A DNA stretch of 64,000 nucleotides. It comes from Capnocytophaga sp. GTDB taxonomy: Bacteria > Bacteroidota > Bacteroidia > Flavobacteriales > Flavobacteriaceae. The DNA is taken from positions 81,956-145,955 of the forward strand of contig NZ_JAUNKD010000001.1 in NCBI RefSeq assembly GCF_030532915.1, written 5' to 3'. Position 1 is the stretch's first letter. Every line of letters starts with the position of its first letter. The notes beneath the pieces are model-generated. The model saw only the letters and a program-made list of their open reading frames with translations. It did not search any database and was not told the DNA's origin. Of the stretch, positions 8,291-18,571 are shown piece by piece. The position numbers and the translations under genes were made by a program.

Positions 8291-9544
8291 TTACATTTTT
8301 TTTTCAATTTCTGTTTTTGGGTATTTTGAAAAATTATGCCCTGAAGGCTCTTGAAATAAGCGCAAATTAAAAGTAGGCACAATGGCAAAAATATGATCAA
8401 AAATATCGGATTGTAATTGCTCATAATCAGCAAATTCCTTTATTTTTGAAAACATATAAATTTCAATCGGGATTCCTTTCTCGGTGGCTTGTAACTGCCT
8501 GACAACAAACATCATATCTAAATTCACAAAACCGGATTCACGTAAATAATTTTCAATATATTTACGAAACGTACCGATGTTGGTAAGCCTGCGTTGGTTA
8601 AAACACTCAGGTTCATTGGCATTTACTTCACTGATTATCTTTACTTTATCATTAATATATTGTGAAATCAGGCGTATTTTTCGGAAGCGCTCTATTTCTT
8701 CGTCCGATAAAAAATGAACCGATTCAATATCAATATTCACGTGTCGCTTAATACGCCTACCGTCAGAGAGTTGCATTCCGCGCCAGTTGGTAAACGACTC
8801 AGAAGTGAGTTTGTGCGTGGGAATGGTGGTAATGGTTCTGTCCCAATTTTGTACCTTCACGGTGGTCAGTCCAATGTCAATCACAATGCCGTCAGCACCG
8901 TCTTTGGGCGAGGTTATCCAATCACCCACATACACCATTTTATTGGCAGAAAGCTGAATACCAGCCACAAAGTCCATAATCATATCCTTATATACGATGA
9001 GCAAAATGGTCACCATTGCCCCCAAACCCGTTAAAATATCAATGAAATTTTTATTGGCAAAAATGGAAATCACAGCCACTCCCGCCAATGAAAACAGCAC
9101 TACTTTGGCAAGTTGCGTGTAGATTTTGATGGTAACCTCGGTACCTTTGGTAAGAATGTAAAGCGCTTCCAAAGCGTTTAAAACCGCATTGAGAAACAAA
9201 ACCAACACGATGATAAAATAAGTGCTTATAAAAGTTTGAATCAACAAACGAAGTGATTCCGAAGCAATTAAATCACAGAAAACCAACGCCAAAACGCCGG
9301 GCAAAAAATGAGCAAATTTGGCAAAAACGTGATTTTCCATAAAAATATCGTCCCATTTTGTGGCGGTATAACCTACCAGTTTCGGGACGAATTTCCTCAT
9401 TATCAGCGTAGCCGCCTTATCCACCGCATAAGCAAGCAATAACAACAACACAAAGACAAGCACAGACTGAATCGTCATTGCCCAAAAATGGCTAAAACCA
9501 TAATTTTCAATCCATTGAACGGATTTTATTCTATACATTTCCAT
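8291..9544 (-). CDS. MscS-family mechanosensitive channel (YbdG-like)
   Basis: A 417-residue inner-membrane channel, close in length and layout to E. coli YbdG/MscM. There are about five transmembrane segments in residues 1-175. The pore helix and beta domain follow: NFIDILTGLGAMVTILLIVYKDMIMDF leads into GDWITSPKDGADGIVIDIGLTTVKVQNWDRT and IPTHKLTSESFTNW, the MscS signature. The cytosolic C-terminal region (residues 270-417) is longer than in MscS itself. Its likely role is release of solutes at hypo-osmotic shock. It lies 17 bases downstream of recX and is probably co-transcribed. Confidence 0.9.
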   Translation of the reverse strand: MEMYRIKSVQWIENYGFSHFWAMTIQSVLVFVLLLLLAYAVDKAATLIMRKFVPKLVGYTATKWDDIFMENHVFAKFAHFLPGVLALVFCDLIASESLRLLIQTFISTYFIIVLVLFLNAVLNALEALYILTKGTEVTIKIYTQLAKVVLFSLAGVAVISIFANKNFIDILTGLGAMVTILLIVYKDMIMDFVAGIQLSANKMVYVGDWITSPKDGADGIVIDIGLTTVKVQNWDRTITTIPTHKLTSESFTNWRGMQLSDGRRIKRHVNIDIESVHFLSDEEIERFRKIRLISQYINDKVKIISEVNANEPECFNQRRLTNIGTFRKYIENYLRESGFVNLDMMFVVRQLQATEKGIPIEIYMFSKIKEFADYEQLQSDIFDHIFAIVPTFNLRLFQEPSGHNFSKYPKTEIEKKM

Positions 9545-9561
9545 TGTGTTTCCCTTTTTGT

Positions 9562-10035
9562 TTACTCATACAATTCACTCACCTTCTCGTACACCAAATT
9601 TGATTCCCACCCGCGATACAGCAGATAATCAGCAAGTTTGCGTTTTGCCTTGTACGGATTTTTCTCCTTGATTTCAGCCTGTTTTTTTTCAGCTAATGTG
9701 TTAAAAACCTCCAAATATTCATCGTCATCGAGCTCATTTAAAGCCGATTGAATAACATAGGCTGAAAGCCCGCGCTGTTTTAGCTCTTGCTTGATGCGCG
9801 TTCGTCCCCATTTTTTATAACGAAATTTCCCGCGGGCAAAACTTTTGGCAAAACGTTCTTCATTTAAAAAATTATGCTCAATCAAATGCACCACAATTTC
9901 ATCAACGGCAAGCGGAATCATTCGCATTTTTTGAAGTTTTTCAATAACCTCTTTATGAGAGCGTTCCTGATAGGCGCAAAAGGCTTCAAGCTTGCGTTTG
10001 GCTTCCTCAACAGTGTACGTTTTCACGGTGTTCAT
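9562..10035 (-). CDS. recX: RecX-family regulator of RecA
   Basis: A 157-residue, highly charged, all-helical protein made of three-helix RecX repeats. Typical stretches are CAYQERSHKEVIEKL, LNEERFAKSFARGKFRYKKWGRTRIKQELKQRG and YRGWESNLVYEKV. RecX proteins cap or inhibit RecA filaments. recA is not adjacent in this window. The length is normal for the family. Confidence 0.9.
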   Translation of the reverse strand: MNTVKTYTVEEAKRKLEAFCAYQERSHKEVIEKLQKMRMIPLAVDEIVVHLIEHNFLNEERFAKSFARGKFRYKKWGRTRIKQELKQRGLSAYVIQSALNELDDDEYLEVFNTLAEKKQAEIKEKNPYKAKRKLADYLLYRGWESNLVYEKVSELYE

Positions 10036-10040
10036 AAAAG

Positions 10041-10073
10041 CAAAATTAGCAAATTTTTATCGAAAAAAACAAA
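10041..10073 (-). promoter_or_regulatory. Promoter of recX-mscS
   Basis: Minus strand TTTG (10073-10070), a 21-base spacer, then TAATTTTG (10048-10041), six bases before the recX ATG. The -33 box overlaps the foot of the upstream gene's terminator. Confidence 0.6.
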
Positions 10074-10100
10074 TGAGTCCGACAGGCAACCGGACTCATT
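10072..10100 (-). terminator. Terminator of the DUF2723 gene
   Basis: A perfect 10-bp stem AATGAGTCCG/CGGACTCATT with a 9-base loop, followed on the minus strand by a T-rich tract. Confidence 0.75.
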
Positions 10101-10139
10101 TACGTTGTTTAATTTAAAAATACTATAACTATGAAAAAA

Positions 10140-13100
10140 TTATTCCTTTAAAAGAGTATCAACCGTATCTTGAACCGATTTATTTTCAACCGATAACGAA
10201 TCTTCGGTCATTCCTTCGTATTCATCAAATTCGTCCTCGCTTAAAAACGGAGATATTATCTTTTTGAGCAATTGCTTTTGTTCTTGATAAAAATCTTTAT
10301 CAAATGACTCAATATCAACCAATAAGCCCATATAACGACTTATAACATATTCCACATTGGCATATTGTCTAAAAATTTCATTAGGCGAAAGCTGAACGTA
10401 ATAATTCAGTTCTTCTTGGTATTTTTTGATGTTTTTCAATGCCAATTCACGTGCCTTTTTCGGTTCACCCACCTTGTAATATCCTGTTACATAAGGGTCT
10501 AACGAAAAATAATATTCGTAATGCTCCTGCGGCATATTTTTCATTGCCAAATCAAGAATGTTTTTTGCTTTTTCAGGCTTCTGTTCCTCAATGAGTTGCT
10601 CAGCCAAGCGCGCTAAATTTCCTCTGAAAGTAATGCTATTACGACGCGTTTCAATATCGTGATAAATTTTTGAACTGCCCATATTGCCCCATTTCCAGCG
10701 GGTTACAATATTGTACATCAACTCACTGTCAATACGCCCCATTTCAGCTGAATTTTTCGCAACGGGTGTTTTTATCGGAACGAGTTTGTAAGCCAACCCA
10801 TCAAGCTGCAAATAATCTTGCATCCAGATGTACTCTTGCGGGTCAAGGCTTCCACCGGTAAAATAAATGGGTCGCTCCCAGTTATTGTTGGCAATAATGT
10901 CAAGCATTATCAATTGATTTTTACCAACATACGAAGGCAGTTTAATGTCAATATAATCCACCATCAAATGGGCATCTTCGGGTTTTACCACTCCGCTTTT
11001 CAATACATTCTCTTTATTAACCGGAATGCGGATTTTATTGGTCGGGAAGTAATACATCGTTCTGCCGTCTTCAAATACGAGTTTTGTGTTGGGGTCATCA
11101 CTGGCAATCCAGTTTATCAAATCTTTAACCTGCCATACGTTTTCAGTTTTTTTAACAAACTGAACTACATCACGAACTCCATAAGCATATTGACTATGAA
11201 CCAATTGTGACGGAATCGGGTCGCTTTCATACGCCTTGCGTTTCATTTGGTCAATATACCAATCCGTTTGCAACAAGCTGGTATTGATGGTTCGCACATC
11301 GGTACGATAGCCCTCAATTTCCTGAGCATACCATAGTAAAAAAGTATCATTATCGCCAATGGTAAAAATCATAGCCCCAACATCCTCCTGAACCGAATCC
11401 AAATAGGCGTGTGCAATCGCCTGTGCCGAATATTTACCCGAACGGTCGTGGTCGTCCCAGTTTTGATATGCCATCAATGTAGGTACAGCCAGAAGCGTTA
11501 CACAAACGGTTAATGGTACTGCTATTTTAGGAGTTACGTACTGCTTCAAAATATCAAACAGGGCAAAGACACCCACTCCTATCCAAATGGCAAAGGTGAA
11601 AAACGAACCCACCAAGGCGTAATCACGTTCGCGTGGCTCAAACGGTCTTTCGTTGAGATATACTTTCAAAGCCAAACCGGTAAACATAAACAGCACGAAC
11701 ACCACCCACGTTTTTTGTTCGCTACGTAAAAGCATAAAAATCAATCCGATAAGCCCCAAAAGTAACGGCAGGAAAAAATACGTGTTGCGTGCTTTGTTGT
11801 TAAGCACATCTGAAGGTAAATTTTCTTGTGAACCAAGTCGTAATTCATCAAGAAACGTAATGCCACTGAGCCAATTACCGTGGTCATCTTGCATTTTGCC
11901 TTGAATATCGTCTTGCCTTCCTGCAAAATTCCACATAAAATAACGGAAGTACATATACCCCATTTGATACGAGAGCATATACTTCATATTATCATAAAAA
12001 GAAGGTTTTTGAACCTCTAAATATTCAGAAAATCGCGACAAAAAACGGTCATACTCATTAGGACTTACCCTGCCTGCTTGCACCTGTTTTTTAAACTCGC
12101 CAATAGCTTGATACAATTCCTTGTTTGAAAAATACTCAGGTTTGATTGAAAAATCAAGATAATTGGTGAGCATCATATAGTTAGCTGCGTGAGCTTCACT
12201 CCACATACGGGGCAAAAACCCCACTTGCTTAGGATTGGGATTCGGCACCGAATTTTGATAGTGATTTACAACAATATACTTATTTTGCTTATAATCACGC
12301 TCGTACTTAGGCTTTCCGTCTTTATACGGATTTTCTTCATCTAAACCGGCATATTTTTCCGAAAACATCGGTCCGTAAAATAGATGTGTTTCAGGATATT
12401 GTTCTAATTTATAATACGCCAAAAGCAAACGCGCATCAGTGGGGCTGTTTTCGTTGATAACCACATTGGCATTGGCACGAATAGGAATCATCAACCACGA
12501 TGAAAATCCAATCAGCACGAACAACACACAAAGTGTAATGGTCTGTAAATGAGTTTTATTATTTCGGTACGTGTAGCGCAAGGCAAAGAAAAAGAATGCC
12601 ACTACCGAAAGTGCCGCAATGATGGTTCCGGAATTAAAAGGCAAACCCACCGAGTTTACAAAAAACACTTCCAGATAACCGAAGTATGCCAACGTATACG
12701 GAAGTATTAACTTGAAAATCAACAATAAAACTGCTACTGAAATTACATTGGCTATTATAAAATTCTTTATATTTTTTTTGAAATTGCTATTGAAAAAATA
12801 CAACATCCCGATGGCAGGAATGGTTAAAAGCGCCATAAAATGTACCCCAAACGAAAGTCCTACTACTAATGAAATCAAAAGCAACCACTTATCACCACGT
12901 TCAGTATGCAAATTATCTGTCCATTTGATGCCTAACCAAAACATTGCCGACATAAAAAGCATCGCCATTGCATACACTTCGGCTTCAACGGCATTGAACC
13001 AAAAACTATCCGAAAACGTATATGCCAGCGCCCCTACAAAGCCGCTGCCCAAAACCGCAACCGCTTGATACACACTGAGCGATTGATTTTCAGCATCTTT

Positions 13101-13424
13101 AAGAGCCAATTTTTTGGTTAAATTCGTGATAATGAAATAAAGAAACAGAATCGTGAACGCACTCGAAAAAACCGACATATAGTTCACAAACAGCGCCACT
13201 TTATCGGCACTTGGAGCAAAAAACGCAAAAAATGCACCGACCATCTGAAAAAAAGGCGCCCCCGGCGGATGTCCTACCTCCAATTTTGCCGATGTTGAAA
13301 TATATTCCCCACAGTCCCAGAAGCTTACAGTCGGTTCAACAGTAAGTCCGTAGGTTACTAATGCAATGGCAAAAGCCACCCAACCCACAATCAGGTCATA
13401 TTTTTTGAAGTCTTTATCTGTCAT
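10140..13424 (-). CDS. DUF2723 multi-spanning membrane protein
   Basis: A membrane protein of about 1094 residues. The N-terminal DUF2723 part (roughly residues 1-450) has about ten helices and conserved stretches such as SFWDCGEYI, HPPGAPFF and FNAVEAEVYAMAM. The GT-C-like arrangement with an early acidic motif (DCGE) is shared with protein glycosyltransferases, and the human homologue TMEM260 is an O-mannosyltransferase. More helices follow near residues 560-670, then a soluble C-terminal domain with tetratricopeptide-like helices (residues 900-1050). I take the start as MTDKDFKKYD (ATG at 13424); an upstream in-frame start at 13457 would add 11 residues. Its role in cell-envelope glycosylation is inferred from the family. 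Confidence 0.8.
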   Translation of the reverse strand: MTDKDFKKYDLIVGWVAFAIALVTYGLTVEPTVSFWDCGEYISTSAKLEVGHPPGAPFFQMVGAFFAFFAPSADKVALFVNYMSVFSSAFTILFLYFIITNLTKKLALKDAENQSLSVYQAVAVLGSGFVGALAYTFSDSFWFNAVEAEVYAMAMLFMSAMFWLGIKWTDNLHTERGDKWLLLISLVVGLSFGVHFMALLTIPAIGMLYFFNSNFKKNIKNFIIANVISVAVLLLIFKLILPYTLAYFGYLEVFFVNSVGLPFNSGTIIAALSVVAFFFFALRYTYRNNKTHLQTITLCVLFVLIGFSSWLMIPIRANANVVINENSPTDARLLLAYYKLEQYPETHLFYGPMFSEKYAGLDEENPYKDGKPKYERDYKQNKYIVVNHYQNSVPNPNPKQVGFLPRMWSEAHAANYMMLTNYLDFSIKPEYFSNKELYQAIGEFKKQVQAGRVSPNEYDRFLSRFSEYLEVQKPSFYDNMKYMLSYQMGYMYFRYFMWNFAGRQDDIQGKMQDDHGNWLSGITFLDELRLGSQENLPSDVLNNKARNTYFFLPLLLGLIGLIFMLLRSEQKTWVVFVLFMFTGLALKVYLNERPFEPRERDYALVGSFFTFAIWIGVGVFALFDILKQYVTPKIAVPLTVCVTLLAVPTLMAYQNWDDHDRSGKYSAQAIAHAYLDSVQEDVGAMIFTIGDNDTFLLWYAQEIEGYRTDVRTINTSLLQTDWYIDQMKRKAYESDPIPSQLVHSQYAYGVRDVVQFVKKTENVWQVKDLINWIASDDPNTKLVFEDGRTMYYFPTNKIRIPVNKENVLKSGVVKPEDAHLMVDYIDIKLPSYVGKNQLIMLDIIANNNWERPIYFTGGSLDPQEYIWMQDYLQLDGLAYKLVPIKTPVAKNSAEMGRIDSELMYNIVTRWKWGNMGSSKIYHDIETRRNSITFRGNLARLAEQLIEEQKPEKAKNILDLAMKNMPQEHYEYYFSLDPYVTGYYKVGEPKKARELALKNIKKYQEELNYYVQLSPNEIFRQYANVEYVISRYMGLLVDIESFDKDFYQEQKQLLKKIISPFLSEDEFDEYEGMTEDSLSVENKSVQDTVDTLLKE

Positions 13425-13622
13425 TTGCGTTATTTTGAAGTGATAAATCAACGGCAACGGGCGGTTTTTGGCGTGAACTCTGCCACATTTCCGTCTTAAA
13501 CTTTTAAAAGTGCGAATATACTAAAAATTTATAATTCACGACTTACAAAAATTATTTTTTTTGGGAAATATAGCAATTTTCAACCCTGAAAAATACAATT
13601 TTCCTGCTTAATTTTAGTTCGT

Positions 13623-14909
13623 TTACCCTTCAAAAAGAGGTAATACCCGTTCTAATGCCATTCCGCGAGAACCTTTGATGAGGAACAAACAATCAGCAAA
13701 AACACTACTGTCAAAGACATCTTTAAACGCCTCAAATGACGGAAACACAGCATATTTGTGCTTGGTTTTGGCAAAATTTTCCCCAATTAAAAACACAGCC
13801 TCCCACAGATGTTTTTCCACCAGATTTACAACAGCCTGATGTTCAGCATCGGCATAATCGCCAAGCTCAAACATATCACCCAAAACAAGCACTTTTTTTT
13901 GAAAATCAGGTGTTGATACCATATTTTGAATTGCAGCTGCCATACTGCTTGGGTTTGCGTTGTAAGCGTCAAGTAACAGCGTGTTACTCCCTTTGCGCAC
14001 AATTTGGCTTCGGTTGTTGGCTGGCACATATTTTTCAATTCCGCGCCGAATAGTTTGCGGTGCAAGTTTAAAAAACCTGCCCAACGCCACAGCCGCAGCG
14101 ATATTCGCATTGTTGTAACTTCCTGTTAAGTTTGACGTTATCAACTCTCGTTCAGCACCTTCTCCAAAAAACAAGGTCGCCACAGAGGCTTGTTTATACG
14201 CCATCGGAACGTTCACACCTTGTCCGCTTCCAAAAGTGTACACATTGGAATAACCCGAAAGCAATTCCGTTTGAAGCACATCATCGGCATTGTAAATAAT
14301 CGTTTTTTGATGTTTTTTGAGATAATCATAAAGCTCTGACTTTGTTTTCATTACCCCTTCAAGACCGCCAAAACCTTCCAGATGTGCCTTTCCGATACTT
14401 GTTATGTATCCGTAATCGGGTTGGGCAATCTCACATAAAAGAGCAATTTCACCGGGGTGATTGGCGCCCATTTCCACGATGGCAATATCCGTTTCGGGTT
14501 TTATGGCGAGCAATGTAAGTGGAACTCCGATATGATTATTGAGATTTCCGTGTGTTGCCACCACCTGAAACGACTCGGAAAGCACCGCACTCATAAGTTC
14601 TTTGGTGGTGGTTTTCCCGTTACTGCCCGTAATGGCCACAACCAAGGTTTTGAGTTGCTGCCGATGATAGGTTGCCAATTGTTGCAACGCCACAAGCGCA
14701 TCATCTACTAACAACATTCTATCAGACGATTGGTATTCCGGATTATCAATCACAGCAAATGACGCCCCCTTTTGTAAGGCTTCTTCAGCAAATTTATTCC
14801 CGTCAAACGAAGCACCTTTAAGGGCAAAATAAATGCTTCCCTGACTCACGTTACGGCTATCGGTACAAACCCCCGAACCACTTAAAAATTTCTCATACAA
14901 GTTATGCAT
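13623..14909 (-). CDS. murF: UDP-MurNAc-tripeptide--D-alanyl-D-alanine ligase
   Basis: A 428-residue cytosolic Mur ligase that adds D-Ala-D-Ala to the peptidoglycan precursor. Domain 1 has SGVCTDSRNVSQGSIYFALKG, the ATP P-loop reads AITGSNGKTTTKE (near residue 93), EMGANHPGEI follows, and the MurF-specific LLLDAYNANPSSM lies near residue 310. The C-terminal domain ends with FLIKGSRGMALE. It lies just downstream of gldJ, as in other Flavobacteriia, but a terminator hairpin sits between the two. Confidence 0.95.
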   Translation of the reverse strand: MHNLYEKFLSGSGVCTDSRNVSQGSIYFALKGASFDGNKFAEEALQKGASFAVIDNPEYQSSDRMLLVDDALVALQQLATYHRQQLKTLVVAITGSNGKTTTKELMSAVLSESFQVVATHGNLNNHIGVPLTLLAIKPETDIAIVEMGANHPGEIALLCEIAQPDYGYITSIGKAHLEGFGGLEGVMKTKSELYDYLKKHQKTIIYNADDVLQTELLSGYSNVYTFGSGQGVNVPMAYKQASVATLFFGEGAERELITSNLTGSYNNANIAAAVALGRFFKLAPQTIRRGIEKYVPANNRSQIVRKGSNTLLLDAYNANPSSMAAAIQNMVSTPDFQKKVLVLGDMFELGDYADAEHQAVVNLVEKHLWEAVFLIGENFAKTKHKYAVFPSFEAFKDVFDSSVFADCLFLIKGSRGMALERVLPLFEG

Positions 14910-14940
14910 AACACATTTATTATTCGCTTCCGATTATCAA

Positions 14941-14974
14941 AAAAACTCCGTAGATTTACATCCACAGAGTTTTT
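14941..14974 (-). terminator. Terminator/attenuator between gldJ and murF
   Basis: An imperfect hairpin with A/T flanks: minus strand AAAAAACTCTGTGGAT pairs with ATCTACGGAGTTTTTTT, including wobble pairs. It would end gldJ transcripts or throttle read-through to murF. Confidence 0.6.
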
Positions 14975-14997
14975 TGATATTACTTAAAAATATTATT

Positions 14998-16659
14998 TTA
15001 TCCTTTTGGAGTTTTATTTCGTTTTGAAGATTTTGAACCTACTCGGCTCATCGCATTTCTAAATCCGATGTAGTCGGTAGCGATGTATTGCGGTAAATAT
15101 CTTCGTTGTGAAGGGTCAATCCAGAAAACACGGTCTCTCCACGAACCTCCTTTGTACACACGAACCTCGTCATCAATAAGAGTTGTACGCTCGTTTGATT
15201 TATCAAACTTACGATTGAGCCCCATTGAATCTTTTTCAATTTGGTGTTTCGGCGCGTTATACATCGTGTTTCGGTAATCTTTTTCATCACCTTCTTGGCT
15301 TAATTCGTTTCGGCTACCGCGATAATCTCGCGATGAAGCTCTATCACCATCTAAGAAACTACGGTTATCGCTTCGTGTAAAGTTATAACGCAAATAGGTT
15401 TCGTTTTCGTCAACCGGCACGGTTGCCAAGTTTCCGGGAAGGTTACGCGCAATGATTTTTCCGTTGCTAAGCGTGTCATACTTAACGTTATCGGCAGTAA
15501 CCACTACTTGCTTACCGTCTTCACCGATAGAGTGTTTCATATACACGTTACCACGATAGTAGTTAAAATCACTTTCATCACCATCAACAATGGGACGATA
15601 AACATCGGCTACCCACTCGGCTACGTTTCCTGCCATATCATACAACCCGAAATCATTGGGCGGATAGGTTTTAACAGCCACGGTGATATCTCCTTTATCG
15701 TCAGACCAGCCGGCCAGCCCGCCGTAATCTCCCTTTCCTTGTTTGAAGTTAGCCAATTGGTCGCCTCGCGTAGCTCTTCGGGTTGAACGCGTATAAGCGC
15801 CGTCCCAAGGATATTTTTTTCGCCCGCGAATGTTATTGTACTCACGTATTCCGCTAAGTGATTTGGCCGCATACTCCCACTCTACTTCGGTAGGAAGTCT
15901 GTACTCAGGCATCAAAATACCGCTTGTATGTTTGGCATAGGTAGGCTCGCCTTCTTTGGTAACAGCTTTGGCTCCGGCAAACTCGCTTACTCTTCCTCCA
16001 TATGAATTTGAAGGTGTATTCAAATAAGCATCGGTACTGAATGTACTTTCAGCATCTACTTGATAACGTGTACCTTTATTCAAATATCCTGATTTTTCCA
16101 AAATGGCTTCGTTCACACGGTCGGTACGCCAAACGCTGAACTGAACGGCTTGCACCCAATTCACTCCCACCACCGGATACTCGGCATACGCAGGATGACG
16201 CAAATAGTTGGTTACCATTGACTCGTTAAAGCCCAACGAACTTCTCCAAACCAACGTATCGGGAAGCGCTCCTACGTATATATTTCTATACTGCTCTTGG
16301 TCGGGCGGAAAAACTTGCTTCAACCAATCCAAGTACTCCATATACATTTTATTGGTAACCTCAGTTTCATCCATATAAAATGATTGTACGTGTTGTTGCG
16401 ACGGAACGTTGTTCCACTCGTGCATCACGTTGTCTTGAACTTGTCCCATCGTAAAGGTTCCCCCTTCAATCATCACAAGCCCAGGCGCGGCTTCCTGCTC
16501 TTTAAAGTCAGTATTGTACTGAAAGCCACCCTCTTTTGAATTGATTTTCCATCCTGTTGCGTTTGAAATATTTTTATCGGATTTTTTTCCACAACTTGCC
16601 AAAAATAATCCTGAAAAAACGGTTACCGCAACAAAAATTTTAAATAAATTATTCTTCAT
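14998..16659 (-). CDS. gldJ: Gliding motility lipoprotein GldJ
   Basis: A lipoprotein of about 553 residues needed for gliding and for stability of the type IX secretion motor in Flavobacteriia. The signal peptide ends in FLASC (Cys near residue 23). A SUMF1-like domain spans most of the protein: MIEGGTFTMGQ, DETEVTNKMY, YRLPTEVEWEYAAKSL, DFGLYDMAGNVAEWVADVYR, VYKGGSWRDRVFW and DYIGFRNAMSRVG. The long insert in the middle (residues 370-470) is typical of GldJ. I chose the ATG at 16659 (MKNNLFKIF); the upstream in-frame extension to 16704 would spoil the signal peptide. murF is next downstream. Confidence 0.92.
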   Translation of the reverse strand: MKNNLFKIFVAVTVFSGLFLASCGKKSDKNISNATGWKINSKEGGFQYNTDFKEQEAAPGLVMIEGGTFTMGQVQDNVMHEWNNVPSQQHVQSFYMDETEVTNKMYMEYLDWLKQVFPPDQEQYRNIYVGALPDTLVWRSSLGFNESMVTNYLRHPAYAEYPVVGVNWVQAVQFSVWRTDRVNEAILEKSGYLNKGTRYQVDAESTFSTDAYLNTPSNSYGGRVSEFAGAKAVTKEGEPTYAKHTSGILMPEYRLPTEVEWEYAAKSLSGIREYNNIRGRKKYPWDGAYTRSTRRATRGDQLANFKQGKGDYGGLAGWSDDKGDITVAVKTYPPNDFGLYDMAGNVAEWVADVYRPIVDGDESDFNYYRGNVYMKHSIGEDGKQVVVTADNVKYDTLSNGKIIARNLPGNLATVPVDENETYLRYNFTRSDNRSFLDGDRASSRDYRGSRNELSQEGDEKDYRNTMYNAPKHQIEKDSMGLNRKFDKSNERTTLIDDEVRVYKGGSWRDRVFWIDPSQRRYLPQYIATDYIGFRNAMSRVGSKSSKRNKTPKG

Positions 16660-16987
16660 AGTAAACCTATTGTTAGCATAAAAATTTCGGGTGCAAGATA
16701 GCAAAACTTTCCATAATAAAACTACACCCTAATAATATTTTAACGCTATTCTATGAAAAGCAAAAAAACAAAATACGTATAAATCACTAAATAACAGACA
16801 AATAACATAACAACCCCATAAAAATATTAAAGAAATTTTAATATGATTTTATAAAAAAAATTAACATTTTCAATAGCATTTTTACACCAAAATCACCGCA
16901 AAAATAGCCTTGATTTTGAAAAAAACTTGGGATTTATAACCTTTTTCTCAAATTAATTTAATTAATTTGCAAAAAAATGAAGCTGCG
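16660..16987. other. Divergent intergenic region gldJ / CBS gene
   Basis: A 328-base, very AT-rich spacer holding the 5' regions of two divergent genes. A TATTTTTG box on the minus strand (16906-16899) could serve gldJ with a long leader. A near-consensus TTAATTTG ends at 16969, just before the CBS-protein ATG. No RNA gene or ORF is convincing here. Confidence 0.4.
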
Positions 16988-17644
16988 ATGTCAATTCACA
17001 ATTCTTTAAAAACCGATTTAATCACCGTTACGCCGTCTTCTTTGGTAAGCGAGGTGAAAATGCTGTTTGAAACGAGGCATCTTTCGCACGTTCCGGTGCT
17101 TGATGGCACATATTTTTTAGGAATGTTATCCAAAGAAACGGTTTTTTCTGCCGAAAATAACGAAAACATAGCCGATTTGCATTACGAAATTGATGTGTTT
17201 TTTGCTCATAGCTATATGCAATGGGAAGAAGTGATGGAACTTTTTGTGAAACACGACAGCAACATAATTCCGGTATTGGACGGGAATAACAACTATGTAG
17301 GTTATTATCAGTTAGTTGATTTTATCCATTTGTTTGCCGACACGCCTTTTTTAAAAGAAACGGGAAATTTTATCGTGCTTGAAAAAAATCAAGATGCCTA
17401 TTCGTTTAGTGAAATTACCCAAATTGTGGAATCAAACCGCGCTAAATCGTTGGGGATTTTCGTTTCGGACTATGCCAACGGAAAAGTGCGCATTGCACTG
17501 AAAATCAACACACAATCATTGAGTGAAATTTTGCAAACTTTCCGCCGATACGGATACACCATTTTGCTGGATAAGAAAGACGACCTTTATTTGCAGGAAC
17601 TCAAAGAAAAATCAGCCTATTTCGATAAATTTTTAAGCATCTAA
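16988..17644 (+). CDS. CBS-domain protein
   Basis: A soluble protein of about 218 residues with a CBS pair at residues 1-115 (TPSSLVSEVKMLFETRHLSHVPVLD, then HDSNIIPVLDGNNNYVGYYQ) and an ACT-like C-terminal part (IVESNRAKSLGIFVSDY...GKVRIALKI). CBS pairs bind adenine nucleotides and regulate partners. The gene lies 27 bases before NAD kinase, a linkage common in Flavobacteriia, so a link to nucleotide sensing is possible but unproven. The start is the ATG at 16988; the TTG upstream is rejected. Confidence 0.85.
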   Translation: MSIHNSLKTDLITVTPSSLVSEVKMLFETRHLSHVPVLDGTYFLGMLSKETVFSAENNENIADLHYEIDVFFAHSYMQWEEVMELFVKHDSNIIPVLDGNNNYVGYYQLVDFIHLFADTPFLKETGNFIVLEKNQDAYSFSEITQIVESNRAKSLGIFVSDYANGKVRIALKINTQSLSEILQTFRRYGYTILLDKKDDLYLQELKEKSAYFDKFLSI

Positions 17645-17671
17645 TAAACAAGAACTTAGTCGCCAATTTGT

Positions 17672-18571
17672 ATGAAAATTGCCATTTACGCCCAACAGTA
17701 TTCCGAAAGCTACCGAAAAGTGCTTGCTGACTTGCACGCAAACTTTCAAAGTGGCGACACCATATATATAGAACAACATTTTCTGGAAGAACTAAAAACT
17801 AAACTTCCTGAGTATGAAAACGTTCGCTCATTTTCCAAATTTTCAGACCTTGACCCGTCGTTCGATGTGATGCTTACCATTGGTGGCGACGGGACGATTT
17901 TGCGCGCCATTACCTTTGTTCGGAATTTAAATATTCCTATTTTGGGGATAAACGTGGGGCGACTGGGTTTTTTGGCAATGGCACAAAAGGACGAGATAAA
18001 ACACACCTTGCAACTGTTGCGCTCAAAAGCCTACAACATATCTGAACGCTCTGTTATTGAAATAATTACAAGCAATGAGCGGCAAGCCATCAGCGATATT
18101 AATTTTGCCCTAAATGAAATTACCGTTACCCGAAAAAATACGGCTTCGATGATTACCATCAACACCGAACTAAACGGCGAATTTTTAACCTCATACTGGG
18201 CTGACGGACTGATTATATCAACTCCCACGGGTTCAACGGGTTACTCGCTGAGTTGTGGCGGTCCTGTCATCACACCCGAGTCAAAAAACTTTGTCATCAC
18301 GCCCATTGCCCCGCATAACTTAAACGCCCGACCTTTGGTCATTTCCGATGACACCGAAATCAAACTCACCGTTTCGGGGCGGGAAAAAAAATATTTCGTG
18401 TCGCTCGATTCACGCATCGAAACCCTGTCCAACAAAACTGCCATCATCGTGCGCAAAGCCGATTTTTCAATTAAAATGATACGGCTTGAAAACGAAAGCT
18501 TTATTAAAACACTCAGAAACAAACTTTTATGGGGCGAAGACAATCGTAACCGCCCCAATAACCCGCAATGA
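17672..18571 (+). CDS. nadK: NAD kinase
   Basis: A 299-residue cytosolic enzyme that makes NADP from NAD with ATP. The diagnostic GGDGT motif (LTIGGDGTILRA, near residue 71), NVGRLGFLA, NEITVTR and the NAD-binding TPTGSTGYSLSCGGP are all present. The length is standard. It is preceded by the CBS gene, and its stop overlaps the start of the next gene as ATGA, pointing to translational coupling. Confidence 0.96.
   Translation: MKIAIYAQQYSESYRKVLADLHANFQSGDTIYIEQHFLEELKTKLPEYENVRSFSKFSDLDPSFDVMLTIGGDGTILRAITFVRNLNIPILGINVGRLGFLAMAQKDEIKHTLQLLRSKAYNISERSVIEIITSNERQAISDINFALNEITVTRKNTASMITINTELNGEFLTSYWADGLIISTPTGSTGYSLSCGGPVITPESKNFVITPIAPHNLNARPLVISDDTEIKLTVSGREKKYFVSLDSRIETLSNKTAIIVRKADFSIKMIRLENESFIKTLRNKLLWGEDNRNRPNNPQ

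Noticed and set aside
16660..16704. Longer N-terminus for GldJ starting at 16704
   Set aside because: It would place 15 polar residues, including an extra Cys, before a normal lipoprotein signal peptide that already begins with ATG at 16659.
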